Source: Pleurodeles waltl
Lineage: Eukaryota; Chordata; Amphibia; Caudata; Salamandridae
Reading direction: 5' to 3'
Assembly: GCF_031143425.1 (NCBI RefSeq)
Contig: NC_090445.1
Location: 1,580,044,049-1,580,108,048, forward strand
DNA: 64,000 bases
The notes under the pieces are model-generated. The model was not told the origin of the DNA, searched no databases, and saw only the letters and a program-made list of their open reading frames with translations. Position 1 is the first letter of the stretch. Every line of letters starts with the position of its first letter. Below are positions 13,283 through 26,240 of the stretch, piece by piece. The position numbers were made by a program, and so were the translations under genes.

Positions 13283-14769
13283 ATTGCAGCCGCTGCTGGA
13301 TCTTATCTGCATTCTGTTTAACCAAACAAGGTTGATTAATTGAATTGTTTAGTGACTTTCTCTACCTGCTGCCAGAACTTCCTGTGTTGTCACATGGAAA
13401 TGTGTGTTCCTTGTGGGCCTTTTGGTGTTGGGTTGAGCAGAAGGACAATGACTGAGCTCCTCTTATCACCCTCACCCTAGTCGAGTCCTCCTCGCAGTTT
13501 TTAGTTTATGATATGTACATAATAAACCTACGACACAGGGTCAGGCTCTTTTTGGGACCAACCAATTCAAGTCAACTATGACAAGGTGAAACTTACAGAA
13601 GTTATAAAGTCAAGAAAATAAGAGTAGAAATAACAGGCCAGCCCTGCTTTGAATGTGACCTGGATCACACCAGTGCAGTGGCTTTTGATAGCTAAGAGGT
13701 CACAACTGGAATGCAGTGCTGAATCCACTTGTGAAAAGTGCTGCTACCATTCTGACATTTCAGGTGTGGTGGTTGGCAGCTACAGTAACAAACTGCTTTG
13801 CTGTTGATCTGTGTGAGGAGAGGGGGAAATTCAACAAAGGTGGATGTCTTTGGAGTGATAGTAGTGCAGTATTGTTAAGATTTATGAATTAGTCCTGTGA
13901 TGTATCGTGGTGAAGGATTACCTTCCTTCACAAAAAGAATCCTTAGAAGCGTATTCCTCACTTTCTGAGTGCTGCAGGATGCAGTATATGTGGAAAGAGA
14001 AAATATAGAGAAGAAGTAAAGATATTTCTCCTTGTTATGCCTCACTTGGGAAGGCATAGCATTTTGGCACATTCCCAGGTTTACTAGCTTTAGTAAGCTA
14101 GGAACGCACCGAAATCCATGTGTGGCTTTGCGTGGCTTAGTAAATACCAAAAATTAACTTGTGTCTTGGCTGCTTCACAAAAGTGATGCACCCGGGTGTA
14201 AAATTATAGTAAATCTACCCCTTAGTGCCTCAAAGTGACGTTTTGGTCAAGGTCAGAAAGGATCCTGAAATTTTCTAAGCACATCAATTGTGTAGTAGGG
14301 TGCTGCTGCCCTGTTCAAATATTTAGAGAGACTCTGTAAAACTTTTGAGGGATATTTGAATTTTGCTTACAAGGAAGTGACCAGTCTGTTCCTTCAGTAC
14401 CCAGCAGGTGTGATCTTAGTGAAAATACTCTGCTGACATTGGTTCACTCATTTGTGACAGGAAGTAGGCACACATTAAATGCTTCCAGAGTATTATAGGA
14501 AAGTTACATTAAATAATAGGTTCTTGTATTCATAATCAGCAGTGCTCTGTCCTCATCTTTGGAGTAGGATGTATGTATGAGTTGTATGGTAGGCTAAAGA
14601 GATCCAGTGTAGGATGGGAAACATTGATAATCCGGTGAATTAATGAAGATAAATTTGGGAGGAAAACGAGAAAGATTGTTCAAATTCTCAGGGTTGTGCA
14701 GGGCAAAGAAGGCTTAGGACCCACCTGTTGTCTTCGAGGGTTGACATAGGTGAGAGAGAAAGAGAGAGG
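13283..14769. other. No gene recognised
   Basis: No coding frame of note and no recognised element. At 14,080-14,220 there is a fragment with TTTACTAGCTTTAGTAAGC-type short inverted words that could be part of another small repeat; its borders are not visible. Confidence 0.45.
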
Positions 14770-15580
14770 AAATGTCCTGAACAACGCTTTGGGAATAACA
14801 CGGACGTTTCCCACACAAGCGTAACTACGCTTGCCTGAACAACTCATGGATTTTTCTCTGCCTTAACCACCTATGTGCTGAACTACGCATATGTGTGGTT
14901 AAGGCAAAGAAAAAGGCAGAGTGGATCGAGAGAAGATGTGATCAGGTTAGTGGGACTGGGGCAGGTTTGGGGGGTAGTTTTTAGGGGTGGGGTTGTATAA
15001 AGGGCTTAGGGTGTGGTGGGGGTTGGCCTATTTTTTGGGGGGGCGGGTGGGGGTGTTTGGTTTTTTTTATGGGTAGATCTTAGGGTGGGGGGTCGTGCAA
15101 GATTTGGGGGTAGTTTTTAGGGTTTGGGGATGGATAAAGGGCTTGGGGTGGGGGTTGGGGGATTGGCTTATTTATTTATTTTTAGGGCTGAGGTGGGGGA
15201 TGCTTTTTTTTTTTAGGGTGGGTCGGGAGAGGGTGTGGTCAGGTAAGTGGGGCTGGGGCAGGGGTGGGGGGTAGTTGTTAGGTGTGTGGGTGGATTAAGG
15301 GCTTGCGGTGGGGTGGGGTGGTTGGGGTTTTTCTTTCTTTAAGGTGTGGGGGTAGAGGGGTCGGGGTAATTTTGTTCTTAGGGTGGGTGGGGGTGTCGGT
15401 TGTTTTTAGGTTGGGAAGGTTTTAGGGCTCAAGGTGGGTGGGGGGTGTCAGGGTAGTTCAGTTTTTAGGGGCAGGGTGGGAGTTTCAGGGTAGTTTTGTT
15501 TTTAGGGGCATTTGTAGGGGTAATGGTTCGGTACATATTTCCGGAATACGAGTTGTCGAAACACAGTTATAAGCACTTTC
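14770..15580 (+). repeat. G-rich MITE-like repeat with hairpin head
   Basis: The left part has two hairpins: AAGCGTA/TACGCTT near 14,817-14,832, and 20-bp arms at 14,851-14,870 and 14,895-14,914 with a single mismatch and a 24-base loop. From about 14,944 to 15,520 the plus strand is almost entirely G and T, with repeated words such as GGGACTGGGGCAGG or GGGGCTGGGGCAGG (14,950 and 15,250) and TAAAGGGCTT (14,998, 15,133 and, as TTAAGGGCTT, 15,295), giving a loose repeat of about 150 bp. It ends near GGTTCGGTACATATTTCCGG (about 15,525-15,545). I recognise this layout from memory as a common newt repeat. No protein is encoded. Confidence 0.6.
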
Positions 15581-17916
15581 ATATCTCTTCTAATTTTTAC
15601 TTTACTTTCCCAGGTTACATATATAAAGCAAAGTGGTGATCCGTAGTGAAGTTATGTATCACTTCTATAATGCTTGAAAAATTGTGTACTGCAAACAATC
15701 TGTTGTTTACGCTATCATTCAACCCTGGCTGACTTTGTCTCATGCTATCACACCTTTCCTCTGTACAGCACTCTGAAACGCAGTTGAGTGTAGACTGTGC
15801 TTCATAAGACAACATAATGAAAAAAATGCAGGTGTGTCGTCATGTCAATATTTAGAGGATTACATAATGGGCCCAATTAATTTTAGAACCATGAAAAATG
15901 AATTCACAAGTACAGGAGTGCACTTTTTTGTATTACTCCAATAAAGACTCCCATAGATAATTATTGGGCTGCCCATATTATGCAATTTTCATGCTTCTCA
16001 CATTTTTTGGCACTTGTGTACTTTTTCTCCCACAAACTGGAAATATTTTTTCCTGAGTCCTATCCGACACTGAAACTAGACATGACGTTTTCTCGCAAAA
16101 TAACTTTTAAAACCGTTTTCGCTCGGACTTTGAAAATGTACCTTAGTTCCTTCAGTGCTACAACTTAACAGACGAGTGAACGCCCCAATTTCATGCGACA
16201 AATATACATGCTGAGAATTACCTGGTTTGCTGATGCTACGGGTAGTCAGTAGAGTTTCGAGAATTATATCCTGACGAACAGCCTGTTGGGTACTAGAACC
16301 TCTGTTACAGAGTTTTAGAACCGGGCAGCAGAGCGCGCTATAAAAACAACGCTTTAATTTTACTATTATTATCACTGCGAGACTGCAGACAGGGAGGCCT
16401 TGTCCGAGGGAGATGTAACTAAACTGGGCCAGGCATTAATTGTGCTGACAGTGATACGGCACCACCTGGGAGCTCTTGGCACGAGGCACCGCCAGTGGAA
16501 AGAAACGGGCATCCTCTGCCAGCTCCAGCTCTCAAACCGCCTCTCTGAGTGCCAGCCAACTCCACTAATGGGTGTCACTCGCTGCGATCATTTTTCAACT
16601 GAGGGTGCCACGGGAACTTTCCGTTGGGTGCCTTGGTGTGGAAATCAGACCCGGCCCCAGGTAGAGGCCGCCAGACTGACCCACTAACGACGTTTTAAAC
16701 CTTATTCAAATGTCAAAATATTTGTAGGGAGGCAAACATTCCTTCCTGACGCTCCCGCTCGCCGACTGTTTAGACTGTTGACTTAAAAGTAGGTGAATAG
16801 TGGAGCCTGGATTCTTTATTCCGGGGCAACAGAGTTTGACAAATAAGGCACAAGGCGCTGTATTTAGCAACAAGGCTGTTGGTCTATCGCGAGGGTCTGG
16901 CTTAAAGTACCACTTCAAGTGTTTGGTTTTATCAACCCCCCCCCCCCCCTAGAATTGAGAGGTCGGTTATTATTTCCCTGTATTGTTTCCTTTGTTTGGA
17001 TTTCCAAGTCATCTACCACCCACGTCTGCCTGCGGTGACCGTTTGACAGGATACTAAAAGGTCGGTGGGCTCTCTTCTTACAAAACTGTGAAATGTCACG
17101 TTGGTCCCAGAATTCATTAGTTTGCGATAGAAACTTTGAGGACTAGAAACTTGTGTCCAGATATGCCAAGGCTTTGTGCCATGCAAAGTGACGCACAATG
17201 TTGTGAAATGTATTGTCTTGTGGAAAGGTGCCCTTTTTCAGGGGTAAAACAATTTGCCCTGTTTTGCATTACCTTGCATTAACAGGGCCTCACTGGGGGG
17301 GTTATTCGGGAGGATCAACCATAGATTTTCATGCAAAGAACAATAAGACAGCCTACACAGGTTTTAGGTCAGAAACTAACACCTCTTTGAAGCAGGTGCT
17401 AACAAGGAGAAATGTTGTCATGTCTCAAAGCTCAGCAATTTGTGCCTCTTCAACAAATCCTATGATAGACAGCACAAACTGCTGTGCCATAGTTCAAGGC
17501 TGTGAGTCGTGCAAGGCAGCTTAGTCAGAGCACCAGCACAGAGGATGAATTAGCAGCTGACCAAACTTAGTAGATATGGCTCCACACTATTTTTACCCCT
17601 TGCACAATAAAGTGCAGCAAATTTGGTTGCTCTGCTGTTTGGAAAATTAGTAAATATAGCTTTTGCTGTCTGAGAGACATGGCTCTATACACAGCTACCA
17701 GTAGCTGTCATTTATTTGTTACCCTTTCAGCCACTTCAGGCTTTTTTAGCCAACTTCACTGTGTAGTCTAAACTCTGTACTTTCGCTTTAACAATTATAA
17801 GTTTAGATGTAAAAGTCCAAGAAAGCCAGGTGCTTAAAAGTCAGACATAAGAATGTGGCTATTAGATGTCGGTTCATCATGAGTAATAACTCTGCAACCT
17901 TCTGTCCATTGGGAAA
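15581..17916. other. No gene recognised
   Basis: No coding frame beyond about 100 residues, no domain, no terminal repeats. A C run sits at about 16,936-16,949. This stretch may be old unique or highly decayed repeat sequence. Confidence 0.45.
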
Positions 17917-20105
17917 TGTTAGTTAGCAGTGGTTTGTACCCCGGCCAAGTAGGGACCCTCACTCTAGTCGGATAAGGGAGCCACACCACTAAGATAACTC
18001 CTGCTCACCACCTTGGTAGCTTGGCACGACCAGCCAGGCTTATCTCAGAGGTAGGAATAACATATTCATACACACACACAGTAACACTGTGTAAAACACT
18101 ACAAAATTACTCTACACCAGTTTAGAAGAATAGCCAATATTTATCGGAATAAAACAAGACCAAAATTTAAAAAATCAAACATACACAAGAAAAAATATCA
18201 CTTTTTATAGGTTTCAATGAGTCTAAATCCATAGGAATCAATGGTTGCATCTTTTTAGCAAAAAGTACCTGGGATGCATCAAAAACAAAGAAGGCGCGGG
18301 CCGCAGGGGAGGTAAGGCATTGAAAAGCAAAGCGATGTGTCTGTTCCTTACTACGCAGGAGAAGTGATGTGTTGATTCTTTCCTCGCAGGATAGGAGATG
18401 CATAGGTTCCTTACTGGCAGTGGAGGTGATGTGTCAATTCTTTTCTCGCTGGGAAGGCGATGCTTTGAATTCCGGATACGTAGCTTCGGTTCCTTACTGC
18501 GGTGTGGGGTAGATAGAAATTGACACCCTTGGGATGATACGTGGAAAATCCAGACACGCTGTGATGATGAAGCTGTAGGGAAACAAGTGCTGCATCGGTT
18601 CTGCAGTTGCAAGAAAGATGCTGCCTATATTCTCCAGCTGCGGGACAGGCGCTGTGTCGATTTTTCTGCAGTGGAACGTCGGTGCATGGGTTTTCTCCTT
18701 CAGGCCACCAGCTTACAATTCCAAGGGCCCAAGGACTAGAGTTGGCACCATTTGGCAAGTCAGGACTCTCAGCAGAAGGCACTGGCAGATGAAGTCTTTG
18801 ATGTCCCTCTGACTTCTTAACAGACGGCAAGCTCAGATCAAGTCCTTGGAGAACCCTGGAAAGCAGGATGTAGAAAGCAAAGTCCAGTCCTTTTACTCCC
18901 AAAACGGAAGCAGCAAGCAGCAGGCCAGCACAACAAAGCAACAGACAGTGTGGCAGTACCTCCTATGGCATCCAGCTCTTCTTCCTAGCAGAATGTTCTC
19001 AGTCCAGAAGTGTTCTAACTTTGGGGGTCAGAGAACCAGTACTTATAACCATTTTTGCCTTTCAAGCAGGCAAACTTCAAAGAAAAATAATTGTAGTGCA
19101 CCAGACCCTGCCTTTCCTGCCCTGGCCCCAGACACGCTCCAGGGACTTGGAGACTTCTTTGTGTAAGGAAAAGCACAGCCCTATTCAGGTGTAAGTGTCA
19201 GCTCCTCCCATCACTCTAGCCCAGGAAGGCCCATCAGGATATGCGGGGCACACATCAGCTCCCTTTGTGTGACTGCCTAGAGTACATTCACACACAGCCC
19301 AATTGTCATCCTGACATATATGTGTATTCCATGGCCAGGCAGAGGCACAGAATGGTTTAGCAAGAAAATGCCCACTTTCTAAAAATGGCATTTTCAAACT
19401 TACAATTTAAAAACCAACTTCACCAAAAGATGTAATTTTAAATTGTGAGTTCCGAGACCCCAAACTCCAAATCTATATCTGCTCCAAATAGGAAATTACA
19501 CTTGAAAGATATTTCAAAGCCATCCCCATGTTACCCTATGTGAGAGATAGGCCTTGCATTAGTGAAAAACAAATTTAGCAGTATTTCACCTCTATGACAT
19601 GTAAAACATACCAGTACATATCTTACTTTTTATATAAACTACACCCTGCCCATGGGGCTGCCTTGGGCCTACATTAGGGGCGACTTACATGTAGTAAAGG
19701 GGAAGGTTTAGGCCTGGCAAGTGGGTGCACTTGCCAGGTCGAAATGGCAGTTTACAGCTGCACACAGAGACACTGCAGTTGCAGGCCTGACACATGTTTG
19801 CAGGGCTACTCATGTTGATGGTACAACCAGTTTTGCAGGCCCACTATCATCATTTGATTTACAGTCCCTGGGCACACGAGAGGCACTATACTAGGGATGT
19901 ACTAGTAAATCAAATATGCCATTCATGGATAAACCATCCCCAGCACTATTTAGACATAGAGCACTTGCATTGTAGCACTGATTAGCAGTGGTGAAGTGCC
20001 TAGACTCCTAAAGCCAACAAAAACAAAATTCAGCACAGGATCAAAAACCGGAGCTCAGAAGCCAAACATTTGGGGATAACCCTGCAAAAAGGGGAATTTT
20101 CAACA
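17917..20105 (-). mobile_element. 2.2-kb LTR-like repeat (possible solo LTR)
   Basis: On the plus strand the element begins TGTTAGTTAGCAGTGG and ends TTTTCAACA, so its ends are TGTTAG/..CAACA as in an LTR. The flanks are GGAAA on the left (17,912-17,916) and GGAAC on the right (20,106-20,110), a 5-bp target duplication with one mismatch. The interior (CCAAGTAGGGACCCTCAC near 17,945; TTACATGTAG and ACTTGCCAGG near 19,690-19,740) matches, from memory, a very abundant newt repeat read on the minus strand. No protein frame is present, which fits a solo LTR, although 2.2 kb is long for one. It could also be a non-autonomous element. Confidence 0.6.
18330..18500 (-). repeat. Short degenerate minisatellite in the LTR-like repeat
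   Basis: Repeating words GTGATGTGTTGATTCTTTCCTCGCAGG and close variants recur at spacings of about 30-70 bp (18,336; 18,363; 18,427), alternating with GGTTCCTTACTG-type words. Frames through this stretch (for example 18,167-18,612 minus) are repeat artefacts. Confidence 0.55.
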
Positions 20106-21782
20106 GGAACCAAGTATCCCATTGGAGCACCCCACTCCCTCAGGGTAGTAAAGTAGATCAGTCCAAGGCATACTTAGTGGAGGTAGTGTGGTCTAGTACT
20201 CTCGTCCTCAGGGATGCAACAAACAGCACCCCATAAATTATTGTCCAGTCAGAGCTTTTACTTATGAAAAGGAAAATACATTTATTATGCACACACTACT
20301 CACTACTATGCATTATTTTCAAATATATACATGATGGCAGGTGGAAATAGCTATGGTGACTCCATCTCTAACAGTTAAGACCCCCAGCAATCAATGAACC
20401 TTCAAACCACAATCCCAGCCCATACTAGACTCAATGGAAGGTGGTGTAGTTATCCAAAGGAACATCTAATAACTTTTTTAGGGTGTCGATGCATTAATAA
20501 AAGCAGAAATATGCCATAAGAACCAAATGGAACATCATTAAACTCACTAAGTAGGGTGCCATTCTACAGTGAAATTGAATAGGGCATGTAATAACTCATT
20601 ATTAACTTTGTGATTGTCAAAAAGCATTTCAATGACTTTCATTAATACGTGTAATGATTAAGTGTTAATGTAATGATTAAGTGTTAACTTTGCCATTGTC
20701 AATAAATCATCTCAATATCCAATAAACTATGTGTATGAGTCATTTTACCCTTGTACATGCTGCTACATAGTCTTAGGACTAATCAACAGAAGTTCTCACA
20801 CTTAAGAGATTTTGGGTTAAAGCCCAACTTAGGGAGTGCTTGAACAGTTGGAACCTCTCTTAGGGTCATCAATTTGACTCCTGAGAGACTTAGAGTGACC
20901 TTGGTGAAATCTGTTTTGAGCACCTTTGAAGGTGAGCAGACTGCTCCACTCCTGGCAGCCTCTCGTCCACTTTAAAATGCATCTGTGGTGCTTCTGCCCA
21001 TCCTTGGGCACCACGGAAACCAACATGCACATTTTTGTAGTCCTTTGCAAGGACTGTTAAGGTGCTCCATGTCACAGCTAATCGGATTCCTGTGATTGGC
21101 CTTTTATGAAGCCACAAAGGTGCAAAGCCTCATCCTTTTCCTTCCTTTTTCAAAGGGTGGGTGCCACTCTAATGGGCACCTGGTGTATGCCAGTCTCTGG
21201 GACTGCACAGGGAGCCCATTCCCGCATGACCAGGCCTGCTCCCCACTCAGCTGACATTGTTCAGTGTCAGGATGGGAGCCCACTACGTTCCTTTATCACT
21301 CTTGCCTCCATAGGGATGGGTTGCTGCAGTGTGGTGCACTCCTCATGCCCTCGTCACACACTAGTATGGGGTGGGGGAGACACACCACCTTACTCCAGGA
21401 TCTCTAGCCGGCCCTGGAGCATGCTGGCTCGCTGCTTTGGACCCTTTTGGGTCCTGGGGAGATGGAAGTCCCTTGGGGATAATAGAAGGGAAGGTGTAGT
21501 GGCACTCATTTCCTTTTGGTTTTGTCTTCTTTGTCCCATCAAACACCAGGGGATAGGGATCCCCCTGGACAATGAACATCACTGTGTGGGGTTCTGATTC
21601 CCATCCTCTCCCATCCACTAACACATGCTCCAACCCGAGGGTCCTTTGACCCTTCCTGAAGGTATTTCTTGCCAATCTGGAAGGATCCTACTTGAGTCCT
21701 AATCGAACTCAGGCCCCGGGGGGGACGGGGGACACTTCTATTGTTTTCTAAAGAAATGCAGAGCTGTTTTTGATGGGATATA
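20106..21782 (-). other. Unclassified; possible LTR fragment
   Basis: No coding frame of significance; the longest (21,106-21,597 plus) shows no domain. On the minus strand an AATAAA signal lies at 20,286-20,281. Together with the adjoining 17.9-20.1-kb repeat this could be the end of a larger LTR element, but no paired repeat is visible in the window. Confidence 0.3.
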
Positions 21783-22730
21783 GGCCCTCATTATGACATT
21801 GGCGGCAAATGCCACCTGCCGCCATGGCGACGGCCGCCAACATACCGTTGCCGTGGCTACCGACTGTCCATGCCATTACATCGTAGACGGAATTTCGCCT
21901 GAAGGCTGGTGGGATTCCATCGACAGTCATGGCGGCGGACGGCGGAAGGCGGTAAGGTGGCACTGCTGCCAGCAGCGCAACGCCAGAAAAACACCACCTA
22001 CCGTATTATGTTCCATGATACGGCCTGGTAGTGTTTTGCTGACGGACGCTGCTGCTGGCAGCAGCGCCGGGTCCTGTCTCCTGCCGGAGGACCCCCTGCA
22101 TGCAGGTAAGTCGGGTTCTCTGACAGGAGAGGGGGCTGTTGTGTGCATTTGTGGGGGTGTGTGTGAGTGTGTGTGAATGCGTGCATGCATGTGGAACGTG
22201 TGTGTGCATGAGTGGGTGTGTGTGTACATGCATGTTGTGTCGTGAGATTACGTGTGTGCCTGGATGTATGTTCGTGAGTGTTGCTGTGAGTATGTAGGAA
22301 TGTGTGAATGCATGTGTGTATGGGTGTGTATGTGTGTGCATGTATGTGTGTAAATGTGCAGGGGATCGGGAGAGGGAGGGGAAGGGGAGGACTCTGGGGA
22401 GGGTGGCGGGGAGACCCCTATCAGTGCCAGGGAAGAAGTTCCCTGGCACTGATAGTGCCTATCGCCATGGTTTCAGTGGTGGTACAGACACCACTGAAAC
22501 CATGGCAGTGGGTGGGGTCATAATGCCATGGGCGGCCTAGTGACGGCCACCGGGCTGGAGGCTGTAGTCTCCAGCCCGGCGTTCATTACCGCCGTGGCGG
22601 TCGGTGTGGTACATTGGCGGTTTGGCTTTGGCCAAACCGTGAATGTCATAATAGTGGAGGTAGGTACCTCCAGCCTGTTGGCGGTATTACCTCCACTATT
22701 CCACCGACTGCTGGGGTCGTAATGACCCCC
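21783..22730 (+). mobile_element. Harbinger-type MITE, copy A (948 bp)
   Basis: A non-autonomous element with terminal inverted repeats related to those of the autonomous Harbinger at 38.2 kb. The left end is GGCCCTCATTATGACATTGG; the reverse complement of the right end is GGGGGTCATTACGACC. It is flanked by TATA on both sides. The interior is a chain of hairpins: 17-bp arms at 22,418-22,434/22,439-22,455, 17-bp arms at 22,465-22,481/22,489-22,505, and shorter ones around 22,552-22,580, 22,616-22,640 and 22,660-22,676. A TG-rich microsatellite fills 22,140-22,360. GGCGG or CCGCC words cluster at both ends. No coding capacity. Confidence 0.85.
22140..22360 (+). repeat. TG-rich microsatellite inside MITE copy A
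   Basis: Interrupted (TG)n with GTGTGTGAGTG and ATGTGTGTG variants. The homologous stretch of copy B (about 23,485-23,730) reads as CA on the plus strand, as expected for an inverted copy, so the microsatellite is an inherited part of the MITE family. Confidence 0.9.
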
Positions 22731-23100
22731 TATATATAGCAACCCCAAGATTAAGCAGTGTCAGGGCAATGAGTTAGCTGGGTGATCTGTAGGGTTAACT
22801 GAGATGAATTACTTAGGTCACTCGTTACATGCAGGGGTCGGGAGAAGGGAGAGCCAAGGTGAGTAGGGCATTCCTCAGTGCCAGACTGTTGTGTTGCTGG
22901 TAAAGTGGAGGTCCTATGGCACATTGAGGTGAGGAACGGTTCCCAGATATTTTGGGAGCATGAACGCTCTCATCACTTCCCAGAAAATGGCCAGTTGCTC
23001 CTGACAGTATTTAGCATCTTGTAACCAGGAGGATATAGAGGGAGGGGGGCTCCGGCACCAGAGAATAGCTACTCAACATTAAGCCAAAAGGAGAAACATA

Positions 23101-24053
23101 GGGAGTCATTATGACCCCGGCGGTCGGTGGAATAGTGGAGATAATACCGCCAACAGGCTGGCGGTAACTACCTCCACTATTATGACATTGGCAGATTGGC
23201 CAAAGCCACACCGCCAATGTACCACACCGACTGCCGTGGCGGTGACGAATGCCAGGCTGGAGACCACAGCCTCCAGCCTGGAGGCCGTCACTAGGCCACC
23301 CATGGCATTGTGACCCCGCCCACTGCCATGGTTTCAGTGGTTTCTGTACCGCCACCAACACCATGGCGATAGAAACTATCAATGCCAGGGAATTTCTTCC
23401 CTGGGTCTGATAGGGGTCTCCCCTGCCCCCCTCCCCCTCCCTAGAGTCTTTCCCCACCCTCCCCCTCCCTATCTCGTCGCCCCCGCACATTTACACACAC
23501 ATACACACACACACACATACACACCCATATACACACACGCATACACACATTCACCCTTGCATTCACACATTCATACACACTCACAGCAACACTCACGAAC
23601 ATACATCCAGACACACACGCAATCTCATGACACAACATGTACGTACGCACACACTCAGTCATGCACACACGCATTCCACATGCATGCACGCATTCACACA
23701 CACACACAACCACACATGCACACAACACCCCTGACCCCCTCTCCTGTTGGAGAACCTGACTTACTTGCATGCAGGGGGTCCTCCGGCAGGAGACGAGACG
23801 CAGTGCTGCTGCCAGCAGCAGTGTCCGCCAGAAAACACTGCCAGGCCCTATCATGGAACATGATACGGTAGGCAGTGTTTTGCTGGCACTGCACTGCGCC
23901 GTCCGCCGGCATGACCGTCAACAGAATTCCGCCAGCCTTCTCACGGAATTCCATCTACAGTCATAATGGCATGGATGGACGGTAGCCACGGCAACGGTAT
24001 GTTGGCGGCCGTGGCGGTAGGTGGCATTTGCCGCCAATGTCATAATGAGGGCC
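23101..24053 (-). mobile_element. Harbinger-type MITE, copy B (953 bp, inverted)
   Basis: A second copy of the family of copy A, in the opposite orientation, inserted in the 3' part of L1 copy 2. The right end on the plus strand is CCGCCAATGTCATAATGAGGGCC, the reverse complement of the left end of copy A, and the left end is GGGAGTCATTATGACC. It shares the hairpin chain (for example CCTCCAGCCTG around 23,271-23,281), the microsatellite (CA-rich here, 23,485-23,730) and the end-clustered GGCGG words. Flanking bases are ATA on the left and TTA on the right, compatible with a decayed 3-bp TWA-type target duplication. Confidence 0.85.
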
Positions 24054-26240
24054 TTAGTAATTAATCGACGTTCGCTGGTCGGGCATACTTAACACATCCT
24101 AAAATGTCTACGCGGGAGGTGCGGGGTAAACAATGGCCAATGACATCTTGCATGGTGGAAAAAATGCCCTCCCATTATTCTGCCACTCCTGGACATCCCC
24201 ACGCCAAATGCAGGAAGGTGGCCTAAGGTGCTACACACATCGCAGACAGACTGCGCTCTCCACGAGCCCCGTTCTGAATAACTTTATAGGGGTACGGTGT
24301 AACTGATGTTGGAATTTAAAATGTATCAGTCTTAAACTATAACTGGGTGAGAGAGTTGTCAGCTGGTTGCAGCATTAGGGCCACTGTGGGGATAGGTCGG
24401 TGTTTGACTGCCAGGAAGTAGGGGCACCCCGACTAGCCACCGGGGTGAAGGTCTGCATATTGGTGTATAGATGGGAAAGTAGTCTATATGGTCAGGGGTT
24501 CGTGAGTACATGCTCAAGGGCAAGTAGTGTCAGTGCAGGAGACAGAAATGTGTCATGTAATGCGTGACAGGCAGCTCGGAGTTGATAGTATAGGAACTTG
24601 TCCAGCAGTGAAGGAGTTGTGTCATTTGAGGCCTCAAAGGGGGGCATGAATTGATCCCCAGGACAGAGATCAGAGAATGTGGTGAGGTGCCAGCTAAGGG
24701 TGATTGTCCGAGCACCTACGTCCGACAGATGGGACAATAGTGGGTTGCGGTCGAGTGAGACAGAGGGGGTGAACTGATAGTGAAGTTTTGCATGTTTCTT
24801 CAGTCACTCCCATGCTGATTGCAAGCTGCCAACTGGGTCAATCTCTGTTCTGGATGCTCATGCTCTGTAGGGTGAATAAAGGGCAGTGAGGGGACATGGA
24901 ACTACCCGATCGGTCCTGACTGCTACATGTTGTTGGAAAGGCACAGGGTGAGGACAGAAGTGTATGTACTGGGCTTGGGCGCATAGAGATACATGTCCGG
25001 GGCACCCAAAATATCCAGAGAAAGCATAATCGTAAGAATCTCTCATGCAATAGGAGGCTGCTTACTTACCCAGGTCAGTGCATTAAGATTGGAGCTGAGA
25101 CAGTGGCTGAATTTAGCAGTTCAAAGAATATGCAGATTGTTGAAGAGGTATAGAAATTTTTGGAGAAGAATCATTTTAGCACGAGCTATCCACCCAGCCC
25201 CGGAGAGTGGCAGGCGGGACCAGATAGGGATTCTATCTTCAAGTCAAGACATAGGTCGGCCATAAGTGGCTTTCCAGAGTTCTTCCAGATTGCGACTTAA
25301 CTATTTCTCTAGGTATCAAACCAGTTTGAATGCCCAGTTGAGCGGATATTCCATGGGGAAGGCCTGAGTGCCGTCTGTGAGAGGAAAAAGTATAGACTTG
25401 GACCAAATAATTGATGTACCTTCATTCCATTAAGGCATACACGGGCTGTGGGCAAGGTGTGTAGGAGCCTAATCTGCCTCACAAATTGGCAGCTCAAACC
25501 CATTTGCTCTAATAGAAGAAAAACAGGTACGGCCACTCAAGAGAATCAAATACCTTGGTGGCATTGAGCCGTAACTGCAGACACCTGCGGATGTAAGTAG
25601 TGCATTACTGCAATAATGGTATGCAGGTTATGGGACATAGAGCAGCCAGGACTAAACCAGGACAGATCTGGTTGAACCATCTTGGGGAGCAGGGGGAAAA
25701 GGCATTTGGTCAGAATCTTGGCAAATATTTCTCTGTCCACATCGATCACAGACAGAATCACATTCCCTCACAAGTTTATCTGGATTGAGGAGTGTAACTA
25801 TAACTGCTTTACCGAGAGAACGGGGCAATGCACCTTTCGCCAGCAACTTCTTGAACATGGCCAGCATGTAAGGTGTGAGTACGGGTGCATAATCTTTGTA
25901 AAAAACGGTGGGCAAGCCATCAAGGCCTAGTGCCTTGTCGCCTGTGAGACCATGAATGACCTTGATTAGCTCCTCTATGGTAATGTGGTAAATTGAGATA
26001 GGGGCGATGAGCGTGTTCCAGCCAGATGAGCTGTATGTTATCCATATATAGTCCTGCGACTGAAGGGACAGAGGCAGCATTGTAAAGTTTGTATTGTATG
26101 TGTCTCCCCAAAGCAGTGGGCATGTAGCCCTGGGACAGTAGACTGGGTATGCTCCTGGAGGAAACATATGTCTACGTGGTGCCAGACAAGATATGCATGT
26201 GTTAAGTGGGCTTTTTTGCAATCATTTAAGATGCAGATAT

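Noticed and set aside
14944..15530. Interstitial telomeric repeat
   Set aside because: Single TTAGGG words occur but are not in tandem; the stretch is only generally G/T-rich.
21927..23854. His/Thr-rich and Cys/Val-rich frames
   Set aside because: Translations of the TG/CA microsatellites in the two MITEs.
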